A stretch of DNA of 64,000 bases from Bacteroidetes bacterium GWF2_33_38 (GCA_001769505.1 MEOF01000050.1:1-64000); one strand, 5' to 3'; shown: positions 17,565 to 26,113, numbered from the stretch's first letter. Translations and numbers: made by a program. Notes: generated from the sequence alone by a model not told the origin.

Positions 17565-18245
17565 ATGATAAAAATGATTACAATTTTTTTGCTTCTACTT
17601 TTTCAGGTTGTAAACAATGCACGCGTTACAAAAATTGAAGTTGTAATTGCTGAAAATTCGGATATTTATTCGGTTTTGAAATTATCAGAAATTGGTTTAA
17701 AAGCGGAAGTTTTTAATTATGCAATCAAAGGTTTGAAAAAACTCGAAACGAATGGAAAATTGCACAATTCTGATATAATTAGCATTGTTGATTATTCACA
17801 ATCGAGCAACAAAAAACGCTTGTATGTTATTGATTTGAAAAACCAAAAACTTTTGTTCAACACTTACGTTGCTCACGGAAAAAATACAGGCGAAGAATTT
17901 GCTAAAAATTTCTCAAACGAAGAAGGTTCTTTAAAAAGTAGTTTAGGTTTTTATGTAACCGAACTTCCAATAATGGGTTCGCATACAGGATTTTCGCTTT
18001 TAATAAATGGTGTTGAACAAGGAGTTAATGACAATGCATTGAAACGTTCAATAATTGTTCATTCTGCCGATTATGCAACCGAAACATTTATTCAAAAAAA
18101 TGGTCGTTTAGGTCGAAGTTGGGGTTGCCCCGTATTGCCTCCCGATATGATTAAACCTGTGATTGAAACCATAAAAGGTGGCACTTGTTTGTTTATTTAT
18201 AATTTGAACGAAAATTATATTTGTAGTTCGAGTTTATTGAATTAA
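17565..18245 (+). CDS. Murein L,D-transpeptidase (YkuD_2-type)
   Basis: 226 residues with an N-terminal hydrophobic export signal. The catalytic part has VIDLKNQKLLFNTYVAHGKN, His166 in IIVHSADYA, and the catalytic Cys188 in GRSWGCPVL, the pattern of the murein L,D-transpeptidase family with the SxGCP signature. It would act in the periplasm on peptidoglycan tetrapeptides (crosslinking or lipoprotein/polymer attachment). A second member is at 45365-45991. The first of two close ATGs was kept (second at 17574). The gene is divergent from the CsbD-like gene and borders the tRNA-Ser island. Confidence 0.87.
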   Translation: MIKMITIFLLLLFQVVNNARVTKIEVVIAENSDIYSVLKLSEIGLKAEVFNYAIKGLKKLETNGKLHNSDIISIVDYSQSSNKKRLYVIDLKNQKLLFNTYVAHGKNTGEEFAKNFSNEEGSLKSSLGFYVTELPIMGSHTGFSLLINGVEQGVNDNALKRSIIVHSADYATETFIQKNGRLGRSWGCPVLPPDMIKPVIETIKGGTCLFIYNLNENYICSSSLLN

Positions 18246-18994
18246 TTGGTTTTCAGATAAAATATATATAACCCTGATTTAAAAAAAACGTCTATCATTG
18301 AATGCTAGCTTGTTTTTACTAAGCTAGTGTCGGGTGTTATCCGTTCAACAACATAATAATTCAGTATTAATTTCACTACTCATTTAAATCTTTTTTTACA
18401 CGAATATAAATTAATTGAGTAAATTTACTCATTGCATTGAGCAAATTGTTATATTTATGAATTATAAAAGAGCATATTTAATATCACTTCGAGATAAAAA
18501 CAGGGGCTATCAATAGTCGGAAACGTCCGGAAATAAAGGGGGCGCCCAAATTGGTGCCATTTTGAAAAAGGGCACAAATAGGGCACTTGAAACATTAAAT
18601 AACTTGATAATTTATGAAAGGGTTAAAATAAAAAAGCCTCGCTTTCAATAAGATAGCGAGACTTTGATGTTTTTTGAAATCGTTTCAGCTGGCTGGAAGG
18701 TCTGTCGTTCAAACCATTATAGCACCGAAATCAAACAATTATTAGCATTTAGTGGCATGTTTTTACATTAAGAAACATTAGTGGACATCTCAGCATGACG
18801 AAAAGTTCGAACTGAGATTTCAGTGGAAGCGATGAGGGTGTCTTATATGAAGAAATTTGTAATATTCTTGATGATATTGGTTTTGTTTGTAAAATGAAGG
18901 TTGAATGAGTTTTGATTTGTTTTTAAACGATATTTAATTACATTCGTAATAATCAATTGTTTAAATATTCTGTTACATATTTGTAAAGAAAAAA
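18246..18994. other. Gene-poor island segment with remnants
   Basis: No substantial gene is seen in 749 bp. Contents: an inverted repeat (CTAGCTT / AAGCTAG, about 18305-18327), a palindrome GAGTAAATTTACTC (18417-18430), a short frame MNYKRAYLISLRDK (18456-18515), four GGTGCC/GGGCAC-type boxes (about 18540-18590) that could be recombinase arm sites, a minus-strand terminator (18629-18665), a tRNA-like fragment (18683-18728), and a 16-residue hydrophobic frame MKKFVIFLMILVLFVK (18847-18897). Local composition is less AT-rich at 18515-18600. Together this resembles the scar of an integrated element. Confidence 0.5.
18629..18665 (-). terminator. Orphan minus-strand terminator
   Basis: On the minus strand AGTCTCGCT pairs with AGCGAGGCT (one G-U pair) around an 11-nt loop and runs into six T residues. 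No intact minus-strand gene lies upstream of it before the tRNA terminator at 20033-20069, so the gene it once served appears lost or replaced. Confidence 0.6.
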
Positions 18995-19831
18995 ATGAAT
19001 ACTGAAAAAGAAAAATTGAAATATCTTGATCGTTTCAAGAGAAATGAAATTTGTATAATTGATTTAGTTGATGAAAGTGATACTACAAGTATTTCAAAGC
19101 AACTTGCTGAATCTTCAATGAAATATTTTAGTTTTTCAGTTGATGGTGGATTTGATATAACAATTAATAAGATTAATAATAAAGGAGACTTAATAAAGTA
19201 TTTTGATAAACTACAAGAATCAGTAAATAATTTTGAAGTTAATCCTTGGATTCATATTGAAGCACATGGAAATACAGACGGAGTCAAAATTGGAAGTTCT
19301 GACTTCATTACTTGGGAAGAATTGCTTGATTTATTAAGAGAAATAAATATAAAATTATTAAATACTTTAATTGTAGTTTTATCAATGTGTTATGGAGTGT
19401 TTGCTGCAATAAAGGTTGATTTTTCAAAAAGAGCTCCGTTTAATTTGTTGGCTGGCATTGATAGAGAAGTTAGTTATGGTGAGTCTTTTATTGCATTTGA
19501 AACATTTTACAATGAATTTAGATCGGGAAAACAATTGTTAGAAGCTATTAAAATTGTGAATACTCAAATAAAAGGTCAAATGATTTTAAAACCCATAGAC
19601 TATTTCTTCAATCTTTATACAAATCTTGATGAACCGTTAGACAATCAAATACAAAAGGTAATAGATGATGAGGCACTTACAAGAACATATCAAATGAAAG
19701 GCAAACTTGACTCTGTCGTTTTTTATAAAATGAAAGTAATCATTGAAAAGGATATTCGAGACAAGATGAGTAAATTATCAGAAACAAAAGAATGGTTTTT
19801 AATGAATGATCTTATAGAAAAGACTATATAA
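18995..19831 (+). CDS. Orphan caspase-like (clan CD / CHAT-like) protein
   Basis: 278 residues, no signal peptide or membrane helix, so cytoplasmic. Residues 84-96 (PWIHIEAHGNTDG) and 125-134 (LIVVLSMCYG) match the two core blocks of caspase-like peptidases: a beta strand ending in His-Gly (His91) and a beta strand ending in the nucleophile Cys (Cys132) followed by Gly. Between them WEELLDLLREIN resembles the helix common in CHAT/caspase-like bacterial proteins. The C-terminal 100 residues are charged and helical. No partner gene (sensor, substrate, nuclease) is adjacent. It sits in a remnant-rich island by tRNA-Ser, a setting typical of defence or toxin genes. Caspase-like fold is inference from motifs; function unknown. 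Confidence 0.55.
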   Translation: MNTEKEKLKYLDRFKRNEICIIDLVDESDTTSISKQLAESSMKYFSFSVDGGFDITINKINNKGDLIKYFDKLQESVNNFEVNPWIHIEAHGNTDGVKIGSSDFITWEELLDLLREINIKLLNTLIVVLSMCYGVFAAIKVDFSKRAPFNLLAGIDREVSYGESFIAFETFYNEFRSGKQLLEAIKIVNTQIKGQMILKPIDYFFNLYTNLDEPLDNQIQKVIDDEALTRTYQMKGKLDSVVFYKMKVIIEKDIRDKMSKLSETKEWFLMNDLIEKTI

Positions 19832-19846
19832 ACAGCCAATTATTAT

Positions 19847-19969
19847 CTATATTTCTGGAAAACGGTGCCAATCAGCTGGAACAACCTTCTTTCTTATTAG
19901 AGATTTAACAAACTTTTCCCCCTCAGGTGTTAAATCGTGTATGATAGAAAAATTGGGGCAGTTCGAACA
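19847..19969 (-). pseudogene. C-terminal fragment of a lost gene
   Basis: A minus-strand frame without any start codon, closed upstream by TAA, encodes about 40 residues: ...FSIIHDLTPEGEKFVKSLIR and KKVVPADWHRFPEI before TAG. The pattern hxLTxEGxxFV is typical of the last helix-wing part of winged-helix domains. It looks like the 3' end of a truncated protein gene, supporting deletion or insertion events between the caspase-like gene and tRNA-Ser. Confidence 0.45.
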
Positions 19970-20032
19970 TTAAAACTAAATTCTGTGTTTGCGTCTATCG
20001 CCCACACCATCGGGGAAAGCAGCACCAATAAA

Positions 20033-20069
20033 AAAGGGACTTCCCCTTTTTTATTGGTGAAGTCCCTTT
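20033..20069 (-). terminator. tRNA-Ser terminator with alternative hairpins
   Basis: On the minus strand AAAGGGACTTC (20069-20059) pairs with GAAGTCCCTTT (20043-20033) and runs into T residues, a normal terminator just past the tRNA. The strand continues into a second, perfect 16-bp inverted repeat (CACCAATAAAAAAGGG at 20023-20038 on the plus strand and its complement at 20044-20059). The two stems share bases and cannot form together. Confidence 0.75.
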
Positions 20070-20070
20070 C

Positions 20071-20161
<91 letters not shown>

Positions 20162-20180
20162 ATTGTGATTGACCGAACTA

Positions 20181-20212
20181 CAAAAGTACAAATTTGATTT
20201 CAAATACACAAA
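20181..20212 (-). promoter_or_regulatory. Promoter of tRNA-Ser
   Basis: On the minus strand TTTG (20212-20209), a spacer of exactly 20 nt, then TACTTTTG (20188-20181), a full match to the Bacteroidota consensus TTTG-N19-21-TAnnTTTG. The -7 element ends 19 bp before the tRNA 5' end. Confidence 0.75.
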
Positions 20213-20218
20213 AAATTT

Positions 20219-21493
20219 TTATTTCGAATAAAACCGAATCATTTTACCAATCGTATATTGGCATACTGGACAGAATCCATTAACAATAATTGATTTCATG
20301 GTGCAATCAATAAACGGACGATAAATACCTTTGCTAACATATCCACCTCCTTCATAAACGCCTAATTTTTGTTTATTTTCTTCCGAAATAGGTGTTGGAA
20401 TGGGTTGATTTTTATCCATCATTTTTTTCCATTTTGAATTGAAATCAGATAAATTTGTTAAGTTTGGTTGCCATGGTTCATATTTTGATGAATAAAAAGA
20501 TTGGTAAGGAGTTGAGCTATCGAAATATTCGTCGCCAAGTCCGGCAAAAGCATGCCCAAATTCATGAATAAACAAAAATTCAGTATCTTCATTATCAGCG
20601 GCAAAAGTGCTGTAATAATTGTAAATTCCACCTCCACCGTATTTCTTTGTATTAACAATTATAACAATCTGATCGTATGGCGTATTTGCAGCAACATCTT
20701 TAACCTTTAGGTAATCGTATGTCATTAAATATCTTTCGCTATCGAAAGTATAAAATGAAGTATTTATAGTTGTATATTTCCAAATATTTTCACTAGGGAT
20801 ATCGGTTCCTTCTTCAACAGATGGAACTAAAACGGCGGAAATATTAAATTTATCAATATTTTCCTTGTATGGAGACGAGTTGAATAAATATTGTTTAAAT
20901 TTATGAGCATCTTTTTCAAAATCAGCCATTTTATCCAATGTATAGCCATCAGGAATAAAAACTATATCTACTTTATTTTCTGACAACCCACTTTCGTGAA
21001 TCTTCAGAACAGGATATTTTTCTAAATCATTTTTAATGATAAATTTATTTTTAGGATTGACTGTATATTCAAATATTTTAACAAAAATGTTTTCTTTATT
21101 TCTTGATAAAAGTTCAAAAATAATCGTGTATTTTGGGAATGGAATAGATACACTTTCATAAAAGCTTCTGCTAATATTTTTAGCTTCGTCAGTAATTTGC
21201 CATTCTTCAAACAAGGTGCAATAATTGTGTGAATATATGGGTGTTTTTGTTGCAGAATCAATCACAATCGCTTTATATTCGCCATAATTGAACGTGTCTA
21301 ATAAATTTATTTTTGAACCACCAAAATATGGTTCTTCTTTCAACTGTTCAAAATAAACTTGTTCCGATGTTGAATTTCCAGCATGAATATAATCAATCCT
21401 AAGACTCTTATCGATAAAAAAATCTTCATAATTTAATTGGGCATTACTTAAAATTGAACTAAGTGCAAATGCTAAAACTATCAGACTTTTCAT
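20219..21493 (-). CDS. Secreted M64 (IgA-peptidase-type) metalloprotease
   Basis: 424 residues with a signal peptide (MKSLIVLAFALSSILSNA-QL). The N-terminal half is a beta-rich prodomain/accessory region. The catalytic half begins near KVDIVFIPDGYTLDKM and contains the zinc site HEFGHAFAGLGDEYF, the extended HExxH with downstream DE typical of family M64. Two cysteines near the C-terminus (NGFCPVCQY) and the fragment DCTMKS also match the family. No T9SS sorting tail is seen, so it is probably periplasmic or released by another route. It is divergent from the MscS gene with 68 bp between them. Confidence 0.9.
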   Translation of the reverse strand: MKSLIVLAFALSSILSNAQLNYEDFFIDKSLRIDYIHAGNSTSEQVYFEQLKEEPYFGGSKINLLDTFNYGEYKAIVIDSATKTPIYSHNYCTLFEEWQITDEAKNISRSFYESVSIPFPKYTIIFELLSRNKENIFVKIFEYTVNPKNKFIIKNDLEKYPVLKIHESGLSENKVDIVFIPDGYTLDKMADFEKDAHKFKQYLFNSSPYKENIDKFNISAVLVPSVEEGTDIPSENIWKYTTINTSFYTFDSERYLMTYDYLKVKDVAANTPYDQIVIIVNTKKYGGGGIYNYYSTFAADNEDTEFLFIHEFGHAFAGLGDEYFDSSTPYQSFYSSKYEPWQPNLTNLSDFNSKWKKMMDKNQPIPTPISEENKQKLGVYEGGGYVSKGIYRPFIDCTMKSIIVNGFCPVCQYTIGKMIRFYSK

Positions 21494-21504
21494 AAAACAA
21501 TTAT

Positions 21505-21532
21505 TTTGGTTGCTTAAAATTATATAAATTTG
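21505..21532 (+). promoter_or_regulatory. Candidate promoter of the MscS-family gene
   Basis: TTTG at 21505-21508 and TAAATTTG at 21525-21532 with a 16-nt spacer, slightly short for the Bacteroidota consensus. The -7 element is exact. It ends 29 bp before the MscS start. Confidence 0.4.
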
Positions 21533-21561
21533 TCGTAAATTTATAAGAAGATTTAAGATTT

Positions 21562-22839
21562 ATGATTATAAAATACACTTCATTAGTAAAAGAATGGCTT
21601 ATTGAAAATGGCATTTCATCTGAATTTATTTCGTTGTTAAATATGCTTCTTCTCGTTTTGATAGTTGCTATAATAGGTATAATTGCAAATTTTATCGCAA
21701 AAAAAATTATCGTTTCAATTATTGGTCGCATCATTAAACGTTCAAAAAATACTTGGGATGATGTTCTTCTCGAAAAAAAAGTTTTCAATCGTTTATCCCA
21801 TTTTGCTCCCGCTATATTAATATATTATTTTGTAAATATTGTGTTGATTGATTATCCAAATTGGATTGGCTTTATTAAATCGGCAACATATATATATGTA
21901 ATCATCGTGTCAATGATGGTTATTTGCTCATTTTTAGATTCTTTGAACGATATTTATAATTCTTTACCCGCTTCACAAAACAAAAGACGTTCAATCAAAG
22001 GGTATATACAAGGCGTTAAAATTATCTTATACATTTTTGGAGCTATCCTTATTTTTTCAATAATCTTTGGTAAATCTCCTCTGTATTTCCTTACTGGAAT
22101 GGGAGCTATCGCAGCAATTTTAATGTTGGTTTTTAAAGATACTATATTGGGGTTAGTTGGAGGAATTCAGCTTGCTACAAATGATATGGTTCGACTTGGC
22201 GATTGGATTTCGATGCCATCAAAGGATGCAGATGGAACAGTTGTTGATATTTCGTTGCATACAGTTAAAGTTCAAAATTGGAACAAGTCTATAACCACAA
22301 TTCCTACATACGTATTAGTTTCAGAGTCTTTTAGTAATTGGAGAGGAATGGAGGAGTCAGGAGGAAGGAGAATAATGCGATCGCTTAATATTGATATGAA
22401 GAGTATTAAATTGCTTAATGACGAATTATTTGAAAAATTAACGAAAATACACTTAATCAATTCTTATTTAATCACAAAACGTGATGAAGTTTTAAAATAC
22501 AACAAAGAACATAACATTGATGAGTCAATCGCAGTTAACGGCAAACGATTAACAAACTTAGGAACATTTCGAAAATATATTGAAGAGTATTTGAAAACAA
22601 ATCCGAACATTCATAAAGAAATGACTCTTTTGGTACGCCAACTTCAACCCACAGAAACAGGACTTCCAATACAAATATATTGTTTCAGCAAGATTCAGGA
22701 ATGGGGTGCTTTTGAAACAATTCAGTCGGATATTTTTGATCATATTTTGGCAATAATTTCAGACTTTGAATTACATGTATTTCAAAATCCAAGCGGAGAA
22801 GATTTTCGTTTACGCACTTTGCGAGATGCTGCTTTTTAG
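21562..22839 (+). CDS. MscS-family mechanosensitive channel (YbdG/MscM-like)
   Basis: 425 residues. N-terminal membrane helices (about 25-50, 75-95, 105-125, 150-175), then the pore-lining helix and MscS core: GMGAIAAILMLVFKDTILGLVGGIQL and the beta domain VRLGDWISMPSKDADGTVVDISLHTVKVQNWNKSITTIPTY. The length and the long soluble tail after the core (about 265-425) fit the YbdG subgroup, which gives osmotic protection by gating under membrane tension. The 3' end overlaps the convergent TsaC gene by 4 bp. Confidence 0.9.
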   Translation: MIIKYTSLVKEWLIENGISSEFISLLNMLLLVLIVAIIGIIANFIAKKIIVSIIGRIIKRSKNTWDDVLLEKKVFNRLSHFAPAILIYYFVNIVLIDYPNWIGFIKSATYIYVIIVSMMVICSFLDSLNDIYNSLPASQNKRRSIKGYIQGVKIILYIFGAILIFSIIFGKSPLYFLTGMGAIAAILMLVFKDTILGLVGGIQLATNDMVRLGDWISMPSKDADGTVVDISLHTVKVQNWNKSITTIPTYVLVSESFSNWRGMEESGGRRIMRSLNIDMKSIKLLNDELFEKLTKIHLINSYLITKRDEVLKYNKEHNIDESIAVNGKRLTNLGTFRKYIEEYLKTNPNIHKEMTLLVRQLQPTETGLPIQIYCFSKIQEWGAFETIQSDIFDHILAIISDFELHVFQNPSGEDFRLRTLRDAAF

Positions 22840-23396
22840 TCCCGTATTATTTTAATATCTCCACCAACTCCCAATTTTATAATTGAAGAAGCTGTGTTTT
22901 TTGTTTTTTCGTTTTGACGATATTTTACAACGTAATCAACTTTTGATTTAATTTCTCCCGAAATTTCCGAAAAATTTGCTGGACTTTTTTCTCCGCTAAT
23001 ATTTGCCGATGTTGATACAATTGGTTTTCGAGTTTTGTACATAATTGCTTTGCAAAATTCATCTTTTGTAACTCGAATTCCTATTGTTCCATCTTCGTTT
23101 ACCAAATTTTTAGGTAGGTTTTTAGCATCGGAATAAATTATGGTCAATGGTTTTTCTGAATATTCAATTAATTGGTCGGCAAGTTCAGGTATTTCTTTTA
23201 CATATCGCGAGAGCATTTCCATTGAATCAACCAAAATCAACATCGATTTTGTATCGCTACGTTGTTTTATTTTATAAATTTTATCAATTGCAGTTTCGTT
23301 TGTAGCATCGCAACCAATTCCCCAAATTGTGTCGGTTGGATAAAGAATTATTCCGCTGTTTTTTAGAGTTTCAAAAATTTCTGGCTCAATTTGCAT
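22836..23396 (-). CDS. tsaC: L-threonylcarbamoyladenylate synthase (TsaC/Sua5/YrdC)
   Basis: 186 residues. It makes threonylcarbamoyl-AMP from threonine, bicarbonate and ATP for the t6A37 modification of ANN-decoding tRNAs. YrdC-fold landmarks: ILYPTDTIWGIGCDATNETA, the KxR substrate-binding stretch KIKQRSDTKSMLILV, GTIGIRV and PIVSTSANISGEKSPANFSEI. It is the short TsaC form without the Sua5 C-terminal domain. It directly abuts the glycosyltransferase gene on its 5' side (0 bp) and overlaps the convergent MscS gene by 4 bp. Confidence 0.95.
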   Translation of the reverse strand: MQIEPEIFETLKNSGIILYPTDTIWGIGCDATNETAIDKIYKIKQRSDTKSMLILVDSMEMLSRYVKEIPELADQLIEYSEKPLTIIYSDAKNLPKNLVNEDGTIGIRVTKDEFCKAIMYKTRKPIVSTSANISGEKSPANFSEISGEIKSKVDYVVKYRQNEKTKNTASSIIKLGVGGDIKIIRD

Positions 23397-24152
23397 TTAC
23401 TTATTTTTATAAAGTTGTTGAAGTGTTTTGTATTTCAAATATGTAGCTTTTGCTGCGTTTTTAGCAATAATAAAACCAAACTTCCCATCTAAAAATCCAC
23501 GTTTAAAAATAAATAATTTCAAAAATTTGAAATTCGAAATAAAAAATAGTTGAAATAGATTTGATTTTTTTTCTTTTTTAAACATCTGCATTGCTTGAAG
23601 TGATGCGAAATTTTTAAGTTGATTTTCGTGTTGTTCAACTGAAAAAACAGTGTAATGCAATAAATCTCCTTTCAAAAAACCAATTGAAACATTATTTAAT
23701 TCAATTCGTTCATGTACTAAATTATCGTTCCATTTTGTTTTTGTTTTATCAAACAATCGATATTGAAAATCGGGATACCAGCCGCCATATTTTATCCATT
23801 TTCCGCAGTAATTTGACAATCTTTTGAAATAAAAAACATCAAATTTAGGGTTCATTTTAACTTTTAAAATTGAGGATATCAACTCATTAGAAAGTTCTTC
23901 ATCAGCGTCGAGTGATAAAATATATGGTTTTGTAGTTAATGAATTTGCATAGTTTTTTTGATTACTATATCCGTCAAATTTTCGTTGAACGAAATTTACA
24001 TCGTGTTTTTTGCAAATTTCTTCGGTTTTATCAGTCGAAAATGAATCAACAACAATAATTTCATCGGCAATATCTTTAACAGATAAAATACATCTTTCGA
24101 TGTTTTTATCTTCATTAAAAGTTATTATTACTACTGAAATTTTAATTTCCAT
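23397..24152 (-). CDS. Family 2 glycosyltransferase (LgtF/WaaE-like)
   Basis: 251 residues, a GT-A glycosyltransferase. SVVIITFNEDKNIERCILS and IIVVDSFSTDKTEEI form the nucleotide-sugar site. LSLDADEELS is the DxD metal site. WYPDFQYRLFDKTKTKW and LVHERIE are characteristic of the family 2 subgroup that adds sugars to lipopolysaccharide inner core. A hydrophobic/basic C-terminal part may contact the membrane. It lies 6 bp downstream of a GT4-type gene, so both probably build a cell-surface glycan. The exact acceptor cannot be told. Confidence 0.88.
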   Translation of the reverse strand: MEIKISVVIITFNEDKNIERCILSVKDIADEIIVVDSFSTDKTEEICKKHDVNFVQRKFDGYSNQKNYANSLTTKPYILSLDADEELSNELISSILKVKMNPKFDVFYFKRLSNYCGKWIKYGGWYPDFQYRLFDKTKTKWNDNLVHERIELNNVSIGFLKGDLLHYTVFSVEQHENQLKNFASLQAMQMFKKEKKSNLFQLFFISNFKFLKLFIFKRGFLDGKFGFIIAKNAAKATYLKYKTLQQLYKNK

Positions 24153-24158
24153 TTATAA

Positions 24159-25274
24159 TTATTGTTTTAGACTTAAATAAATATTATTCAACTTTTCAGA
24201 AATTAGTTTTTTATCAAAAAATTTTCGATGAATGATTCCATTCGAAATACAAGTTTGTTGTAATTGATTGTCGGTTAATAATTTTTTAATAGTTAATCCT
24301 AATTCTTCAATATTTTCAGGGTTAACGTATAATGCTGCGTTTCCTCCAGCTTCAGAAAAACAATAACCTTTTGTCGTAATAACTGGAATTTCAGAAAATA
24401 AAGCTTCAATTATTGGAATGCCAAATCCTTCATATTTAGACGGATATACTAACATTTTGGCAAGTTGATAAATTATTGCAAGTTCGTAATTTGAAACATT
24501 TTCTAGAACTATTAAATTTGATTTTAAGTTTTTTGAAATTAAATATTTTTCAATTTTTTCGAAATATTCAGTTTTTTTTCCAATTGCAACAATTTTTATA
24601 TCAATATTTTGTAATTCAACAGCTTTAATAATATTTAGCAAGTTTTTTCTTTCTTCAATTGTTCCTACGTTTAAAATGAAATTTGATGGTAAATTGAATT
24701 TATTAATTACTTTGTTTTTTTCAATTTCAGAATATTTTTGTTTGAAAAAATCATTACACGTTTGAAATATTACTTTAATTTTTTTTTCATCAATGTTGTA
24801 AAAATCAATTATATCTTGCTTTGTTTGCTCGCTAACTGCAATAATAATGTCAGCATTTTTCGCACTTTTTTTGCACTTGAAATTGTACATCCATCTGTCA
24901 AATGATTTGTATAATTTAGGATATTTTAAAAAAATCAAGTCATGAATAGTAACAATTGTTTTTACATTTGATTTTTTAATATTTAATGGGAGTTCATTAC
25001 TTAAACCATGAAAAATATCAATTTTGTCTTTTTTTAAGATATATGAAATTCCAAATGATCGCCATAAGAAGCTTGGTAAAAATGAAAGTGTTTTACTTTT
25101 TAAAGTAAAATTTGTGTTTTCAAATGTGAAATTTTTATTGTTATTCTTGCTTGAATATAGAAAATATTTGTTCTCATGATGAAATTCATCAAGTAACAAA
25201 AGTGTAGTTCTACTGTAATTTCCTAATCCACTTTTATTGAAAAATGCTCTTTTAGCGTCAAATCCTATATTCAT
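24159..25274 (-). CDS. Family 4 glycosyltransferase
   Basis: 371 residues, GT-B fold. The N-terminal half has IGFDAKRAFFNKSGLGNYSR and HDLIFLKYPKLY. The C-terminal half has FILNVGTIEERKNLLNIIKA and the donor-binding block VYPSKYEGFGIPIIEALFSEIPVIT with the E-x7-E motif. It is a retaining glycosyltransferase of the mannosyl/glucosyl type, working at the inner membrane face. It stands upstream of the GT2 gene and 14 bp downstream of dapD. Specificity is not predictable. The very AT-rich DNA (many Lys, Asn, Ile codons) is similar to that of its GT2 neighbour. Confidence 0.9.
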   Translation of the reverse strand: MNIGFDAKRAFFNKSGLGNYSRTTLLLLDEFHHENKYFLYSSKNNNKNFTFENTNFTLKSKTLSFLPSFLWRSFGISYILKKDKIDIFHGLSNELPLNIKKSNVKTIVTIHDLIFLKYPKLYKSFDRWMYNFKCKKSAKNADIIIAVSEQTKQDIIDFYNIDEKKIKVIFQTCNDFFKQKYSEIEKNKVINKFNLPSNFILNVGTIEERKNLLNIIKAVELQNIDIKIVAIGKKTEYFEKIEKYLISKNLKSNLIVLENVSNYELAIIYQLAKMLVYPSKYEGFGIPIIEALFSEIPVITTKGYCFSEAGGNAALYVNPENIEELGLTIKKLLTDNQLQQTCISNGIIHRKFFDKKLISEKLNNIYLSLKQ

Positions 25275-25288
25275 TTTATAGAATTGTT

Positions 25289-26113
25289 TTAAACCGAAAC
25301 ATTATATTCACGTAAAGCTTCGTTCAACGAAATTTTTTTGTCGGTTGATTCTTTTCGTTTTCCAATAATTAACGCACACGAAACTTGATATTCGCCTGCT
25401 GGAAATTTTTTAGTGTACGAACCTGGAATTACCACCGAACGAGCAGGAACAATTCCTCTATATTCGATTGGATTTTCGCCCGAAACATCAATAATTTTAG
25501 TTGATTGTGTCAAAACAACATTTGCCCCCAAAACAACTTCTTTTTCTAAATGAACGCCTTCAACCACAATGCAACGTGAACCTATAAAACAACCATCTTC
25601 AATAATTACAGGTGCTGCTTGAATTGGTTCTAAAACTCCACCAATTCCAACGCCACCGCTCAAATGAACATTTTTTCCAATTTGTGCACACGAACCAACT
25701 GTTGCCCAAGTGTCAACCATTGTTCCTTCGTCAACATAAGCTCCAATATTTACATACGATGGCATTAAAATTACACCTTTTTGTAAAAACGAACCATAAC
25801 GTGCAACTGCATGAGGTACAACACGAACACCTAATTCTTTATAATTTTTTTTGAGTGCAATTTTATCGTGAAATTCAAGTGGTCCAACTTCAAAAACTTC
25901 CATTTTTTGAATTAGAAAATACAAAATCACCGCTTTTTTTATCCATTCGTTTACAATCCATTTTTCGTTTTTCTTTTCAGCGATTCGAATTTTTCCTTTA
26001 TCTAAAAGTTCAATAACTGAGCGAATTGCATTTTGAGTTTCTGGATTTTCTAACAAAGTTCGGTTTCCCCAAGCTTTTTCGATTATTTCTTTATTTTTGA
26101 GTATCATTTTCAT
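25289..26113 (-). CDS. dapD: Tetrahydrodipicolinate N-succinyltransferase
   Basis: 274 residues. Transfers succinyl from succinyl-CoA to tetrahydrodipicolinate in the succinylase branch of lysine and meso-diaminopimelate synthesis. An N-terminal helical domain is followed by a left-handed beta-helix of hexapeptide repeats (PSYVNIGAYVDEGTMVDTWATVGSCAQIG, GVGIGGVLEP, DGCFIGSRCIVVEGV), with FPAGEYQVSCALIIGKR near the end; length and motifs fit DapD well. It supplies the diaminopimelate used by MurE of the cluster downstream, although the two are not in one operon. The intergenic space to the divergent dehydratase gene is 87 bp. Confidence 0.96.
   Translation of the reverse strand: MKMILKNKEIIEKAWGNRTLLENPETQNAIRSVIELLDKGKIRIAEKKNEKWIVNEWIKKAVILYFLIQKMEVFEVGPLEFHDKIALKKNYKELGVRVVPHAVARYGSFLQKGVILMPSYVNIGAYVDEGTMVDTWATVGSCAQIGKNVHLSGGVGIGGVLEPIQAAPVIIEDGCFIGSRCIVVEGVHLEKEVVLGANVVLTQSTKIIDVSGENPIEYRGIVPARSVVIPGSYTKKFPAGEYQVSCALIIGKRKESTDKKISLNEALREYNVSV

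Noticed and set aside
18456..18515. Short frame MNYKRAYLISLRDK
   Set aside because: Nineteen codons, no family recognised, no promoter; treated as part of the remnant region.
18847..18897. Micro-peptide MKKFVIFLMILVLFVK
   Set aside because: Sixteen codons without support; it looks like a leftover signal peptide start or chance in AT-rich DNA, so it was not listed as a gene.
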